Shown piece after piece: positions 1 through 10,170 of a stretch of DNA of 64,000 nt; the first letter of the stretch is position 1, and each line of letters begins with the position of its first letter. The position numbers were made by a program, and so were the translations under genes. The DNA is taken from NCBI GenBank assembly GCA_028287135.1, contig JAQBQE010000039.1:62001-126000 (forward strand). The letters are read 5' to 3'. This stretch comes from Myxococcales bacterium (GTDB lineage Bacteria > Myxococcota_A > Polyangia > Haliangiales > Haliangiaceae). The notes under the pieces are model-generated. The model made no database searches. It was not told the origin of the DNA and worked only from the letters and a program-made list of their open reading frames with translations.

Positions 1-1405
1 GGGGCGCGCGGCTCTCGAGGTCAGCTGGGACCCTGGCAGCAACGAGGTCGCGGACTCGGCGACGATGCGTGACGAGATGCTGTCCTCGGTGAGGACGGCG
101 GGTACGCCGTTGCGCTCGCTCGGCGATGCCGATGCTGCGCTCGCGAGCGCGGCGAAGGTGATCGAGGCGGAGTACCTGGTGCCGCACCTCGCACACATCA
201 CGATGGAGCCCCCCGCTGCGATCGCGCAGGTGGCCAGCGGGCGCGCGGAGGTGTGGGCGCCGACCCAGAACCCGCAGGCTGCACGCACCGAGGTCGCACG
301 CGTCCTCGGCATCGGAGAGGACAAGGTGACGGTGCATGTGACGCTGCTCGGCGGTGGCTTCGGTCGCAAGTCGAAGGCGGACTTTGTCTCGGAGGCAGCG
401 TTTCTGGCGCGCGAGATGGGTGCACCAGTGCGCGTGCAATGGACGCGCGAGGACGACCTCCGCCACGACTACTACAACGCGGTCAACGCGCAGCGATTGC
501 GTGCGGGACTCGACGGTCGCGGGGCCGTGATCGCATGGCACCACCGGACGGCGTTCCCGCCGATCAAGAGCACGTTCGTCGCGGGCACCACCACGCCCGC
601 GATCGACGACCTTCAGCAGGGGGTGCTCGATCTCGCGCTCTCGACGCCCAACGTCCGTGCCGAGGCGTGCGCGGCGACGCCGCGGGTCCGCATTGGCTGG
701 TATCGCTCGGTGTACAACATCTTCCACGCCTTCGCGGTCGGCTCGTTCATCGACGAGCTCGCAGTCGCACGCGGCATGGACCCACGCGACGCCTGGCTCG
801 ACATGATCGGACCGGCGCGCATCCTGGGCCTGCAGGACCTCGGCATCGCGAAGCTGTCGAACTACGGGGAGCCGCTCGACCGGCACCCGGTGGATGCAGG
901 CCGTCTGCGCCGGGTGGTCGAGCGGGTCACCGAGGCCTCGCGGTGGAGCACGCGCAAGCAGCAGGGCAGGACGCTCGGGCTCGCGGCCCATCGGAGCTTC
1001 GTGACGTACACGGCCGTCGTGCTGTCGGTCGTGCCCGACAAGCAGCGCGTGTTCCGGATCGACGAGGCCTGGATCTCGATGGACCCCGGCACCGTCGTCA
1101 ATCAGGACCGGGTGCGCTCACAGATGGAAGGTGGCGTCATCATGGGGATCAGCAACGCCCTGTTCGGCGGCGTCACGCTGAAGCAGGGTGCGGTCCAGCA
1201 ATCGAACTTCCGCGACGCCCGGATCGCGCGCATCCGCGACGTGCCGCGAAAGATCCATCTCGATCTCGTCGCCAGTGGGGGGCCGCCGTGTGGCGTCGGC
1301 GAGCCGCCGGTGCCGCCCGTCGGTGCCGCGCTCGCCAATGCGGTGTTCGCGCTCACCGGCAAGCGGGTCCGCGAGCTGCCAATCGCGGCAGCGTTCCGGA
1401 TCTAG
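1..1405 (+). CDS. Molybdenum hydroxylase large subunit, isoquinoline 1-oxidoreductase beta-like (5' end outside window)
   Basis: The frame is open from base 2, so the gene starts before the window; the ATG at 65 is internal. The visible part, about 467 residues, ends at the TAG at 1403-1405. It matches the C-terminal half of the molybdopterin-binding subunit of the xanthine dehydrogenase/aldehyde oxidase superfamily, nearest in flavour to isoquinoline 1-oxidoreductase beta. Support comes from LGGGFGRKSKADF and the following VQWTREDD segment, an EGGVIMGISNALFG segment, and the C-terminal GVGEPPVPPVGAALANAVFA, where the conserved active-site Glu of the family would lie. Such proteins oxidise N-heterocycles or aldehydes with water as oxygen donor, together with a small 2Fe-2S subunit that is not visible here. 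The substrate cannot be read from sequence. Confidence 0.88.
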   Translation, partial: GRAALEVSWDPGSNEVADSATMRDEMLSSVRTAGTPLRSLGDADAALASAAKVIEAEYLVPHLAHITMEPPAAIAQVASGRAEVWAPTQNPQAARTEVARVLGIGEDKVTVHVTLLGGGFGRKSKADFVSEAAFLAREMGAPVRVQWTREDDLRHDYYNAVNAQRLRAGLDGRGAVIAWHHRTAFPPIKSTFVAGTTTPAIDDLQQGVLDLALSTPNVRAEACAATPRVRIGWYRSVYNIFHAFAVGSFIDELAVARGMDPRDAWLDMIGPARILGLQDLGIAKLSNYGEPLDRHPVDAGRLRRVVERVTEASRWSTRKQQGRTLGLAAHRSFVTYTAVVLSVVPDKQRVFRIDEAWISMDPGTVVNQDRVRSQMEGGVIMGISNALFGGVTLKQGAVQQSNFRDARIARIRDVPRKIHLDLVASGGPPCGVGEPPVPPVGAALANAVFALTGKRVRELPIAAAFRI

Positions 1406-1715
1406 AGGCCGACCGCGGCGATCCCGGGTGGCTCGGTTCCGACGTTCGGCATTCAAGAGTCTGATTCGACCAGTACCTCCGATTGTTGAGGGGCTGACTC
1501 TCGAAGTTCTGGAGGAGCGGTCGATGTCCCCTGTGTGCCAGCGAGAACCGTTCCGCGGGAGAGCCCGGTTCAACGTCGCCGGCTGGAGCTGACGATGATG
1601 ATGGCTCGTCCGCGATGACCGCCACGGGCCTGAGTATCCGGACGAGACTGCGTCGGGTCTCGAACGTACGTAGAAACCCGCAACGCGCGCCCGGACAGGC
1701 GGGCATCCCCGAATC
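1406..1715. other. Gene-free stretch
   Basis: About 310 bp separate the molybdenum hydroxylase from the hybrid kinase. I see no protein-like reading frame, no convincing terminator hairpin and no repeat shared with the rest of the window. The promoter of the downstream kinase presumably lies here. Confidence 0.4.
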
Positions 1716-3302
1716 GTGTCGGGCAACGATGGTACGGTGAGCGCTCGTATGAAGCCTCGTGAAGGGTCGCCGGCCGCTTCCGACTTCTTCGAGATGTCGC
1801 TCGACCATCTGTGCATCGTCGACTTCGACGGGTACTTCGTGCGCGTCAACCCGTCGTGGACGCGCACTCTCGGATGGACGATGGAGGAGCTGCTGGCGGC
1901 ACCGTCGATCGATCTCGTGCATCCCGACGATCGGGCCCGTACGATCGCGGCGCGCAAGGGGTTGCATCAGGGCATGAACATGGGCGCGCTCAGGAACCGG
2001 TACCGGTGCAAGGACGGTTCGTATCGGTGGTTCGAGTGGCAGTCGATCGCGGAGATCGATCGCAACGTCGTCTATGCGGCTGCGCGTGACGTCACCGAGC
2101 AGGTCCTCGCCGAGGACAGCCTGCGTGAATCGAAGGAGCAGCAGGAGAAGCTGCGCTTGCAGCTCCTGCTGTCGGACCGGATGGCCTCGGTCGGTACCCT
2201 CGCCGCCGGAAGCGCGCACGAGATCAACGGTCCACTGGTCTCCGTCACCGCGAACATCGCGATGATCATCGAGGAGCTGCGCACGCTCCGCGAATCGGTG
2301 TCGGAGGATCAGATCGCCGAGCTGACGCGGATGGCGAACGAGGTCCGGACCGGCGCCGAGAAGATCCGACGCATCGTGCGCGGCCTCAAGACGTTCTCGC
2401 GCGCCACGGAGGACCGGCCGACGATCATCGAGGTCAAGCAGGTGATCGATCTCGCGATCTCGCTGACCGCCAACGAGATCGAGCAACGCGCCCGGCTGGT
2501 CACGGACTACGGTCCGATCCCGACGATCAAGGCCGACGATGCTCGGTTCGGCCAGGTCCTGATCAACCTGCTGGTCAATGCCGCGCAGGCGATCCCCGAG
2601 GGTGACAGTGCCGGCAACGAGATCCGGATCGTGACCTCGACCGACGCCGACGGGAAGGCCGTGATCGAGGTCCGCGACACCGGCCCGGGGATCCACCCAT
2701 CCATCCTCCAGCGCGTGTTCGACCCGTTCTTCACGACCAAGCCGATCGGGGTCGGCACCGGTCTCGGTCTCTCGATCTGCCACAACATCGTCACCTCGAT
2801 GGGCGGCCAGCTCTCGGTCGAGAGCGAGCTCGGCAGCGGCACCACGTTCCGGATCTCCCTCCCTGCGGCGAGGGCGGAGCGCCCGAGCACCGCACCCATC
2901 AGCGTGGTCGCGGTGGACCCCGCCCAGCGCGGAACGGTGCTCGTGGTCGATGACGATCCGATGGTCGGAGGCGTGCTCCGCCGCGTCCTCAAGCAGCACG
3001 ACGTCACGGTCACGACGCGCGCCAAGGAAGCGCTCGAGCTCCTCGCGGCGGGGCGTCGCTTCGACGTGATCCTGTCTGACCTGATGATGCCGGAGATGTC
3101 GGGCATGGAGCTCCACGAGGTGATGAAGGAGCGCTACCCGGAGGCCGCCGAGCGCGTGGTGTTCATCTCGGGCGGCGCGTTCACCGCGGGCGCGAACACG
3201 TTTCTCGAGCGGGTCGCGAACATCCGGATCGAGAAGCCGTTCGACGCGCAGACCGTGCGCGCGATCGTCCAGCGCTTCATCAAGCCTCAGCGCGGCACGT
3301 AG
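1716..3302 (+). CDS. PAS-domain hybrid histidine kinase with C-terminal receiver
   Basis: This is a cytosolic sensor kinase of 528 residues with no membrane segment. Residues about 25-135 form a PAS fold (WTRTLGWTMEELL, then KDGSYRWFEWQS and a PAC-like RDVTEQ). A short coiled coil follows. The dimerisation helix carries the H-box AHEINGPL, where Gly replaces the usual second Asn but the phospho-accepting His is present. The ATPase has an N-box (LINLLVNAAQAI), DTGPGIHPSI, FFTTK and GTGLGLSI. From about residue 405 a receiver domain begins (VLVVDDDPMV, acceptor in ILSDLMMPEMSG, Lys in IRIEKPF). The start is GTG at 1716, with ATG 1749 as alternative. It stands alone, so its partner is unknown; the attached receiver suggests internal phosphotransfer. 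Confidence 0.9.
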   Translation: MSGNDGTVSARMKPREGSPAASDFFEMSLDHLCIVDFDGYFVRVNPSWTRTLGWTMEELLAAPSIDLVHPDDRARTIAARKGLHQGMNMGALRNRYRCKDGSYRWFEWQSIAEIDRNVVYAAARDVTEQVLAEDSLRESKEQQEKLRLQLLLSDRMASVGTLAAGSAHEINGPLVSVTANIAMIIEELRTLRESVSEDQIAELTRMANEVRTGAEKIRRIVRGLKTFSRATEDRPTIIEVKQVIDLAISLTANEIEQRARLVTDYGPIPTIKADDARFGQVLINLLVNAAQAIPEGDSAGNEIRIVTSTDADGKAVIEVRDTGPGIHPSILQRVFDPFFTTKPIGVGTGLGLSICHNIVTSMGGQLSVESELGSGTTFRISLPAARAERPSTAPISVVAVDPAQRGTVLVVDDDPMVGGVLRRVLKQHDVTVTTRAKEALELLAAGRRFDVILSDLMMPEMSGMELHEVMKERYPEAAERVVFISGGAFTAGANTFLERVANIRIEKPFDAQTVRAIVQRFIKPQRGT

Positions 3303-3339
3303 CGGTCAGCGGGGCGGCACGACGAGACGCTCGACGAGC

Positions 3340-3530
3340 TCTGCGTCGGGCACGACACGATGATGCCGACGTTGATCAGCTCGACGCGCGGAACGACGCG
3401 GATGATCGCGTAGTCAACCGACGCGTGCACGTTCTGCCTCCTCGGCGAACAGCCGCGGCGCGGTGGCCCGGCTCCACAGGTGCTCGACATAGCCGCGCCG
3501 TGTGGCATCGGCGACAACGGCGCCTGCGCC
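3340..3530 (-). pseudogene. Remnant of a HipA-like kinase / DUF3037 gene pair
   Basis: Two short fragments of known-looking proteins lie head to tail on the minus strand. The upstream one ends with RRGYVEHLWSRATAPRLF and ERARVG at the TGA at 3414-3416, which resembles the C-terminus of small HipA-family kinases. Overlapping that stop, a frame from GTG 3430 reads VDYAIIRVVPRVELINVGII, which is the N-terminus of DUF3037 proteins with the usual ERGEF segment shortened. It then loses similarity and stops. HipA-like and DUF3037 genes are normally translationally coupled in this way, so the fragment looks like a decayed locus. The full-length parts are absent. Assignment rests on recalled family motifs. 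Confidence 0.5.
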
Positions 3531-3638
3531 GATGTTCCTGGAACCTTTCGGGCCCTTGCGTGCCGGCAAGACACTGGACCTCGGCACGGTCCGTGTGGAA
3601 TCTGGAGCTTCTGCACCAAGGTGATACGCTCGCGGTGA

Positions 3639-4652
3639 ATGGCGAATCGGACGAGGCTCCTGGCCTCCGCGGCTGGCTATGTCGTCCTGGTGATCGCCTC
3701 CGTCGTGGTCATGGACTGGTTCCAGATGACGATGGCGATCGATGGCCACGTCGGCACGATCGGCATCGGCCTGCGATCGATCAACGTTTGTCAGTCCGAT
3801 GGCGTGTGCGCGAGCGTGTCCTACGGCAACCTCGCGCTGCGCGGCAGCTTCCCGCTCGCAGCCGCGATCACGTTCTGGGGCTCGCTGCTGACCGCATTGC
3901 TCGTCGTCTACCAGGCCGGCACGCGGCTGCTGTCGGGTGCGGCGAGCGAGTCGCTGAGCTCGCACGGGATCAAGGCGTGCTTCACGATGATCCTCGGCGC
4001 CGCGGCCGCGGGGTTCCTGTTCGGTCCCGAGGGCGGATCCGATGCGGCGAAGATGATGGGGCTCGATCTCGAGCGCACGTGGGCGCCGGTGATGCTGATC
4101 GCTGCACATCTGCTCGGCATGGCCGTGCTGCGGTTCGCGGTGTCGAATGATTCTGCCGATGACGAGGCACCGTATGTGCCGATCAAGGTCGAGCGTCCCG
4201 TCACGCCCGCGACGGAGCAGGTCGTGACCGGACCGCTCCCGACGATGCCGGATCACCTGCGCAAGAAGCTGAGCTACATGACCGTGACGGCAGAGATCAC
4301 GCGGGCCGGGATCGATGCGCGCCGGGAGGATGGAACGTCGATGCTCGTGCTGTGGCGCGACGTCGTCGGTGTCGTCGCGCGGCGGTTACCGCCCGAGCAC
4401 GACGGCGCGACGTTCGTCGATATCGTGTCGATGCCAGGCACCACGTTGCGCGTGATGGCGTGGACCCGGCTGACCGGAGAGCCGCTGGTCGGCGCCGACG
4501 ACGCGAGAGCGCGTGCGCTGGTCACGCTCGTGATCTCGCATTGCCCGACCATCAAGGTCGATCCGAAGACGCGGCAGTTCGTCGACGGTGAGCTCGCGGC
4601 GCAGCTCCCCGACGTCGCCACCCTCGGCGCGCACGACGCGCGCCTCGCGTGA
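3639..4652 (+). CDS. Predicted inner-membrane protein with C-terminal soluble domain
   Basis: The product has 337 residues. The N-terminal half has about four hydrophobic segments (roughly residues 8-27, 73-93, 110-132 and 145-165), with a likely external loop after the first that holds two Cys (VCQSDGVCAS). From about residue 185 the protein is soluble, beginning with a Pro-rich linker and then a mixed alpha/beta domain (LRKKLSYMTVTAEITRAG and later LVLWRDVVGVVARRLP). That domain resembles membrane-associated PH-like or DUF folds, but I do not recognise a family. It is convergent with the citrate synthase that ends one base downstream. No function is proposed. Confidence 0.7.
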   Translation: MANRTRLLASAAGYVVLVIASVVVMDWFQMTMAIDGHVGTIGIGLRSINVCQSDGVCASVSYGNLALRGSFPLAAAITFWGSLLTALLVVYQAGTRLLSGAASESLSSHGIKACFTMILGAAAAGFLFGPEGGSDAAKMMGLDLERTWAPVMLIAAHLLGMAVLRFAVSNDSADDEAPYVPIKVERPVTPATEQVVTGPLPTMPDHLRKKLSYMTVTAEITRAGIDARREDGTSMLVLWRDVVGVVARRLPPEHDGATFVDIVSMPGTTLRVMAWTRLTGEPLVGADDARARALVTLVISHCPTIKVDPKTRQFVDGELAAQLPDVATLGAHDARLA

Positions 4653-5717
4653 TCACGCCGGCATGGGGCCGAGGTAGCGCGACGCCGGACGGATCAGCCG
4701 GCCCGTGCGGCGCTGCTCGATCACGTGCGCGGACCAGCCGGCGATCCGGCTGATCGCGAACGTTGCCGAGAACTGCTCGCGTGGCAGCCCGACAGCGTCG
4801 AGCAACACGGCCGTGTAGAACTCGACGTTGGCCGCGAGCGGACGGTCCGGCTTGCGCTCGTGAAGGATCTTCGCAGCCGCGTGCTCGACGGCGCGCGCGA
4901 GCTCGAGTCGCTTGCTCGCCAGGGGCCGCACGGCGGTCTCGAGCACGGCAGCCCGCGGATCGCGAACGCGATAGATCCGATGACCCATCCCCATGATCCG
5001 GCGATGCGCGGCGAGCTCGTCGAGGATCCACGGCTCGGCGCGCCCCGGCTCGCCGATCGCATCGAGCATGTCGAGCACGGGGCCGGGTGCACCGCCGTGG
5101 AGCGGTCCCTTCAGCGCACCGACCGCACCGACGATGGCCGAGATCAGGTCGGACCCGGTCGAGGCGATCACGCGCGCGGTGAACGTCGACGCGCTCATCC
5201 CGTGATCGATCACCGTCACCAGGTACGCGTCGAGCGCCGTCGCGGCCTCGCGGGACGGCGGCTGTCCGGTCGTCATCCGCAGATAGTCCGAGGCGTGATC
5301 GAGCGTCGGGTCAGGACCGACCAGCGGCTGGTCTGTGCGCTTGCGATACCAGGCTGCGACGAACACCGGGGCCGCACCGATCGCGGCGAGCGCGTCTCGG
5401 AGATCGTCGCCTGTCGTCCGCAGATGCCCGAGGCTCGTGCGCAGCGCATCCATCGCATCCGGCGCGTCGAGCGCATCACCGAGCCGACCGACGACCTCCC
5501 AGGCTGCGACGCGCGCATGTCCGAGGTCGGGATCGTCGAGCTTCGCACCACCCGCGGCCAGCACGCGCTGCACCGTCCCTTCGAAGCCTCCGGCCGCGGC
5601 GAGCTGCTCTGCATCACTGCCCGCGATCACCAGGCGACCTCGGTCGCCGTCCACGTGCGAGATCGCTGTATCTGCGACGACGATGCCCTCAAGGCCGTTG
5701 CTGGTCGGACTGCTCAT
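4653..5717 (-). CDS. Citrate synthase / 2-methylcitrate synthase family, catalytic residues intact
   Basis: The enzyme (354 residues) condenses an acyl-CoA with a 2-oxoacid; family members use acetyl-CoA/oxaloacetate or propionyl-CoA/oxaloacetate. The three catalytic positions of citrate synthases are visible: His207 in GPLHGGAP, His246 in GMGHRIYRVRDPRA and Asp307 in VLLDAVGLP. The DHGMSASTF motif (about 171-179) and the C-terminal RRTGRLIRP are also typical. I chose the ATG at 5717 because AGGAGA lies just upstream; the open frame continues to 5753 with no better signal. Upstream, in the opposite direction and only 34 bp away, is a second citrate synthase paralogue fused to a DNA-binding domain, so the two probably share a control region. 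Confidence 0.9.
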   Translation of the reverse strand: MSSPTSNGLEGIVVADTAISHVDGDRGRLVIAGSDAEQLAAAGGFEGTVQRVLAAGGAKLDDPDLGHARVAAWEVVGRLGDALDAPDAMDALRTSLGHLRTTGDDLRDALAAIGAAPVFVAAWYRKRTDQPLVGPDPTLDHASDYLRMTTGQPPSREAATALDAYLVTVIDHGMSASTFTARVIASTGSDLISAIVGAVGALKGPLHGGAPGPVLDMLDAIGEPGRAEPWILDELAAHRRIMGMGHRIYRVRDPRAAVLETAVRPLASKRLELARAVEHAAAKILHERKPDRPLAANVEFYTAVLLDAVGLPREQFSATFAISRIAGWSAHVIEQRRTGRLIRPASRYLGPMPA

Positions 5718-5751
5718 GAACGTCTCCTGCCTCTGATGTAACGTCGGTCGC

Positions 5752-6993
5752 ATGGTTGATCAACGTAGAATCGACGATCAACGTTGGCTCGACGCGCGCG
5801 CCGCTGCGAAGCATCTCGGGATCCAGCTGCGATCGCTCTATGCCTACGTCAGCCGCGGACAGGTCCGTAGCGTCCCCGGCGAGCAAGGGCGCCCACGGCT
5901 CTACGCGCTCGCGGATCTCGAGCGCCTGCGCGTCCGTCGCGATGCCCGGGCCGGTCATGGCGCGGTCGCCGCAGGTGCGTTGCGCTGGGGCGAACCGGTG
6001 CTCGATTCCGCCGTCACCGCGATCACGCCACGCGGCCCTGCCTATCGCGGGCAGCTCGCGGTGGATCTCGCGGCTGCTGGAACGCCGTACGAGAACGTCG
6101 CGGAGCTGCTGTGGTCGGGCTACTTGCCGGATCGTGCGGTGACCTGGCCGCGGATCGCCGTGCCTCATGCGGTGCTCGCCAAGCTCGTCCACGCCGGCGT
6201 CGCACCGATCGATGTGATGCCACTGCTCGTGCAGGTCGCCGCGCTCGGCGATCTCGAGCGCGGCGATCGGCGGCCTGATGCGCTGATCACGCGAGGGCGT
6301 CAGGTCATCCCGCTGCTCGCTGCCGCGCTCGCGCCCGGGTTCCCGGCGGCGATCGTGTCGCGGGCCCTCGGAGCCAGCAGCGTCGCTGGGGTCGTCGTGC
6401 GTGCGCTCGGCGTCGACGAGGATGCGACGCCGCTGATCGATCTCGCGCTCGTCCTGCTCGCGGATCACGAGCTCAATCCATCGAGCTTCAGCGCGCGGAT
6501 CACCGCATCCACCGATGCCGATCCGTATGCCTGCATCGCAGCCGCGCTCGCGACGCTGTCGGGGCCTCGGCACGGCACCGCCTCGATGGAGGTCATGGCG
6601 TTCGCCGACGAGCTCGGCAGCCCGGAGGCCGCGCGCGCCGCGGTGCGTGCGTTGCGCAAGCGGGGGCAGGTGCCGCCCGGATTCGGTCACCCGCTCTACG
6701 CCAGCGGCGACCCGCGGACGTTGCCTCTGCTCGATGCGGCCGCGAAACTCGGTGGGACCAAGCGATCTCGCACGTTGCTCGCGCTGGTGGCGGCAACCAA
6801 GGATGCGTACCCCAGCGTCGACGTCGGGCTCGCTGCCCTGATCGCCGCCCTCGGAGCACCTGCCTCCGCAGGGCCCGGGCTGTTCGCCGTCGCGCGTGCC
6901 GCAGGCTGGCTGGCGCATGCTCTCGAGCAACGCGCGGCTGGCCATCTGCTCCGACCGCGGGCGCGCTACACCGGCGTCCCCGTGGCCACCTGA
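5752..6993 (+). CDS. Citrate synthase-like protein with N-terminal helix-turn-helix, catalytic Asp missing
   Basis: The product has 413 residues. Residues about 12-60 form an excisionase/MerR-type helix-turn-helix (WLDARAAAKHLGIQLRSLYA, then GRPRLYALADLERL). The rest is a citrate synthase fold: DHELNPSSF (238-246), His274 in GPRHGTAS and His313 in GFGHPLYASGDPR. Aligned with the divergent neighbour, the catalytic Asp is Ala365 (AALIAALGAP against VLLDAVGLP), and the Arg after the second His is Pro. HTH-citrate synthases are a known family; loss of the Asp suggests a ligand-sensing regulator rather than an enzyme, which is inference. GATCAACGT occurs twice (5758-5766 and 5776-5784), within and just after the start codon, inside a 10-bp palindrome at the first copy, and could be an autoregulatory site. 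Confidence 0.85.
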   Translation: MVDQRRIDDQRWLDARAAAKHLGIQLRSLYAYVSRGQVRSVPGEQGRPRLYALADLERLRVRRDARAGHGAVAAGALRWGEPVLDSAVTAITPRGPAYRGQLAVDLAAAGTPYENVAELLWSGYLPDRAVTWPRIAVPHAVLAKLVHAGVAPIDVMPLLVQVAALGDLERGDRRPDALITRGRQVIPLLAAALAPGFPAAIVSRALGASSVAGVVVRALGVDEDATPLIDLALVLLADHELNPSSFSARITASTDADPYACIAAALATLSGPRHGTASMEVMAFADELGSPEAARAAVRALRKRGQVPPGFGHPLYASGDPRTLPLLDAAAKLGGTKRSRTLLALVAATKDAYPSVDVGLAALIAALGAPASAGPGLFAVARAAGWLAHALEQRAAGHLLRPRARYTGVPVAT

Positions 6994-7198
6994 TCCGCCA
7001 GGGACCGGAAGGCCGCGGGGCGTACGCGAACCTCGAGAATGCGTGCGAGCGCTGCAGCTCGAATGCGTCCTGCGGTGGCGTCGGCAACGCGTGCGCCCCG
7101 CGACCCGCAGTGCGACTGGGACCCACTCGCGTCCGTGAGGCCGCAGGGAGAGCCGCCTGTCACCCTCCACACGCCGAAGAATGTGGGAGGCTGCGGCC

Positions 7199-7825
7199 AT
7201 GAAACGCACCCTGCTGTTCCTGCTCGTCTCGACGGTCGCTGCCACCGCTGGCTGCGGCGGCAAATCCGGTAGCGCAACGCCCGCGGAGCCCGCCGCGCCC
7301 GTGACGCCCGCGGAGCCTGTCGCCACCGAGCCGACGCCGACGGAGCCCGCCGCCCCCGTCGCGCCGCCCGCTCCGAAGCAAGCGACGGCCACGCTCGCGC
7401 CGACGGCGAAGTCCAAGGTCACCGGCACGATCTCGTTCAAGGAGGTCGAGGGTGGCGTCGAGGTGACCGCGAACGTCGAGGGGCTGACCCCGGGCGATCA
7501 CGCGTATCACGTGCACGAGAAGGGCGACTGTTCGGCTCCCGACGCGTCGAGCGCCGGTGGTCACTTCAACCCGAGCGGACACAAGCACGGCGCGCCCGAT
7601 GCCGCCGAGCACCACGAGGGCGACTTCGGCAACCTGACCGCCGGCAAGGACGGCAAGGCGACGAAGACGTTCGTGATGAAGGGCATCACGCTCGGCGACG
7701 ACCCGACGTCGATCATCGGCAAGGGTTTCATCGTTCACGAGAAGAAGGACGACTTCAAGACGCAGCCCACGGGCAACGCCGGTGGTCGCGTTGCGTGCGG
7801 CGTGCTCGAGCGGACGCCCAGCTAG
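7199..7825 (+). CDS. sodC: Cu/Zn superoxide dismutase, lipoprotein
   Basis: SodC converts superoxide to oxygen and peroxide in the periplasm or at the outer membrane. The 208-residue product starts with a lipoprotein signal (Cys19 in ATAGC), then an Ala/Pro/Thr-rich tether of about 50 residues, then the dismutase fold. Metal ligands are all present: His104 and His106 (YHVHEKGDC), bridging His122 (GGHFNP), His130, His139 and Asp142 for zinc, and His180 (FIVH) for copper. Cys111 and Cys200 would form the disulphide, and Arg197 is the substrate-guiding Arg. The ATG at 7199 is chosen because GGAGG lies 9 bp upstream and a proper signal peptide follows. It is convergent with the operon of the peptide exporter, 6 bp away. 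Confidence 0.95.
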   Translation: MKRTLLFLLVSTVAATAGCGGKSGSATPAEPAAPVTPAEPVATEPTPTEPAAPVAPPAPKQATATLAPTAKSKVTGTISFKEVEGGVEVTANVEGLTPGDHAYHVHEKGDCSAPDASSAGGHFNPSGHKHGAPDAAEHHEGDFGNLTAGKDGKATKTFVMKGITLGDDPTSIIGKGFIVHEKKDDFKTQPTGNAGGRVACGVLERTPS

Positions 7826-7831
7826 AGATCG

Positions 7832-9246
<1,415 letters not shown>

Positions 9247-9250
<4 letters not shown>

Positions 9251-10170
9251 GGCTGGGCTCCGGGGGTGAGGGACGCGGTCTTGGTGGTGGTGGTCGTCGT
9301 CGCTTCGGCGATCCGCACGCGTCCGTTGGACGCCACGCGGATCTCGTCGGGGCGAAGCTTGGTGTCGTCGATGTCGGCCTCGACGATCGTGAAGTTCACG
9401 GGAGGCTCGAGCTCGTCGGAGATGTAGTTGACCGTCGCCCAGATCGGACCGTCGGCGCCGTCGACGGTGAGCTCGACGCGCTGGCCCTTGGCGACCTTCG
9501 CGCGGTGGTCACGGGGAACCGCGAACCGGATCAGCAGGTCACGGTCGTCGAACACGCGAGCGATCGGCATGCCCTTGCTCGCCATGCCGCCGTCGCGGAC
9601 CTTGATCATCGTGACCACGCCGTCGACCGGCGCCTTGAGCTCGGTCTTGGTCAGCATCACCTCGAGCTGCTGGCGCGAGTTCCTCGCCTGGGCGTAGCGG
9701 CCGGCAGCAGCGCCGGTCGACGCTCCCGCGGCTGACGCATCGGCCGACGCAGAGCGCACGGCGTTCATCGGCGATGCTCCGGCGCGGGCGAGCAGACGTT
9801 CGCTACGGAGCTTCTGCGTCAAGGCGCGCGCCTGGATCGCGGCCGCTCCGACCTCACCGGCGAGGGCACGCTCCGCGAACTTCGCGCCCTCGAGATCCGA
9901 GCGGAGCTGGCGATCGTCGAGCTTTGCGATCGTGTCGCCGGCACGGACGCGCTGGCCGAGGGTGACGGCGAGGCGCTCGACCGGAGCATCGACCTCGGCG
10001 GTGATCACCTTGGTGACGCGCGAGGTGACGACGCCGACAAACTCGGGTGCCTCGGGTGCGATCTCGGCAGCGGCGGGCACGCGAGCCTCGGTGGGATCAG
10101 GCTCGGCCGGCGTGGTTGCTGCGCCCTTGCACGCCACGAGCAACAGGACGGTCGGCAGGAATCTGGTCAT
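9247..10170 (-). CDS. Periplasmic adaptor (HlyD/RND-type membrane fusion) lipoprotein
   Basis: The 307-residue product begins with a lipoprotein signal (lipobox LVAC, Cys14) and an Ala/Pro/Glu-rich linker. The adaptor fold follows: a first lipoyl half-motif (VDAPVERLAVTLGQRVRAGDTIAKL), an Ala-rich coiled-coil hairpin (about 85-170), the second lipoyl half (ELKAPVDGVVTMIKVRDGGM) and a beta-barrel. Such proteins bridge an inner-membrane transporter and a TolC channel. It overlaps the C39 ABC exporter gene upstream by 74 bp and the activator gene downstream by 4 bp, so all three are one operon. It is a second adaptor in the locus beside the GAF-fused one at 12.6-14.6 kb; whether both work with the same exporter is unknown. 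Confidence 0.88.

Noticed and set aside
1353-3116. 587-residue minus-strand reading frame opposite the hybrid kinase
   Set aside because: It has the Arg/Asp/His-rich composition of antisense frames in GC-rich DNA and no motif.
6966-7277. Minus-strand reading frame between citrate synthase and sodC
   Set aside because: Composition is that of a shadow frame and it covers the ribosome-binding site and start of sodC.
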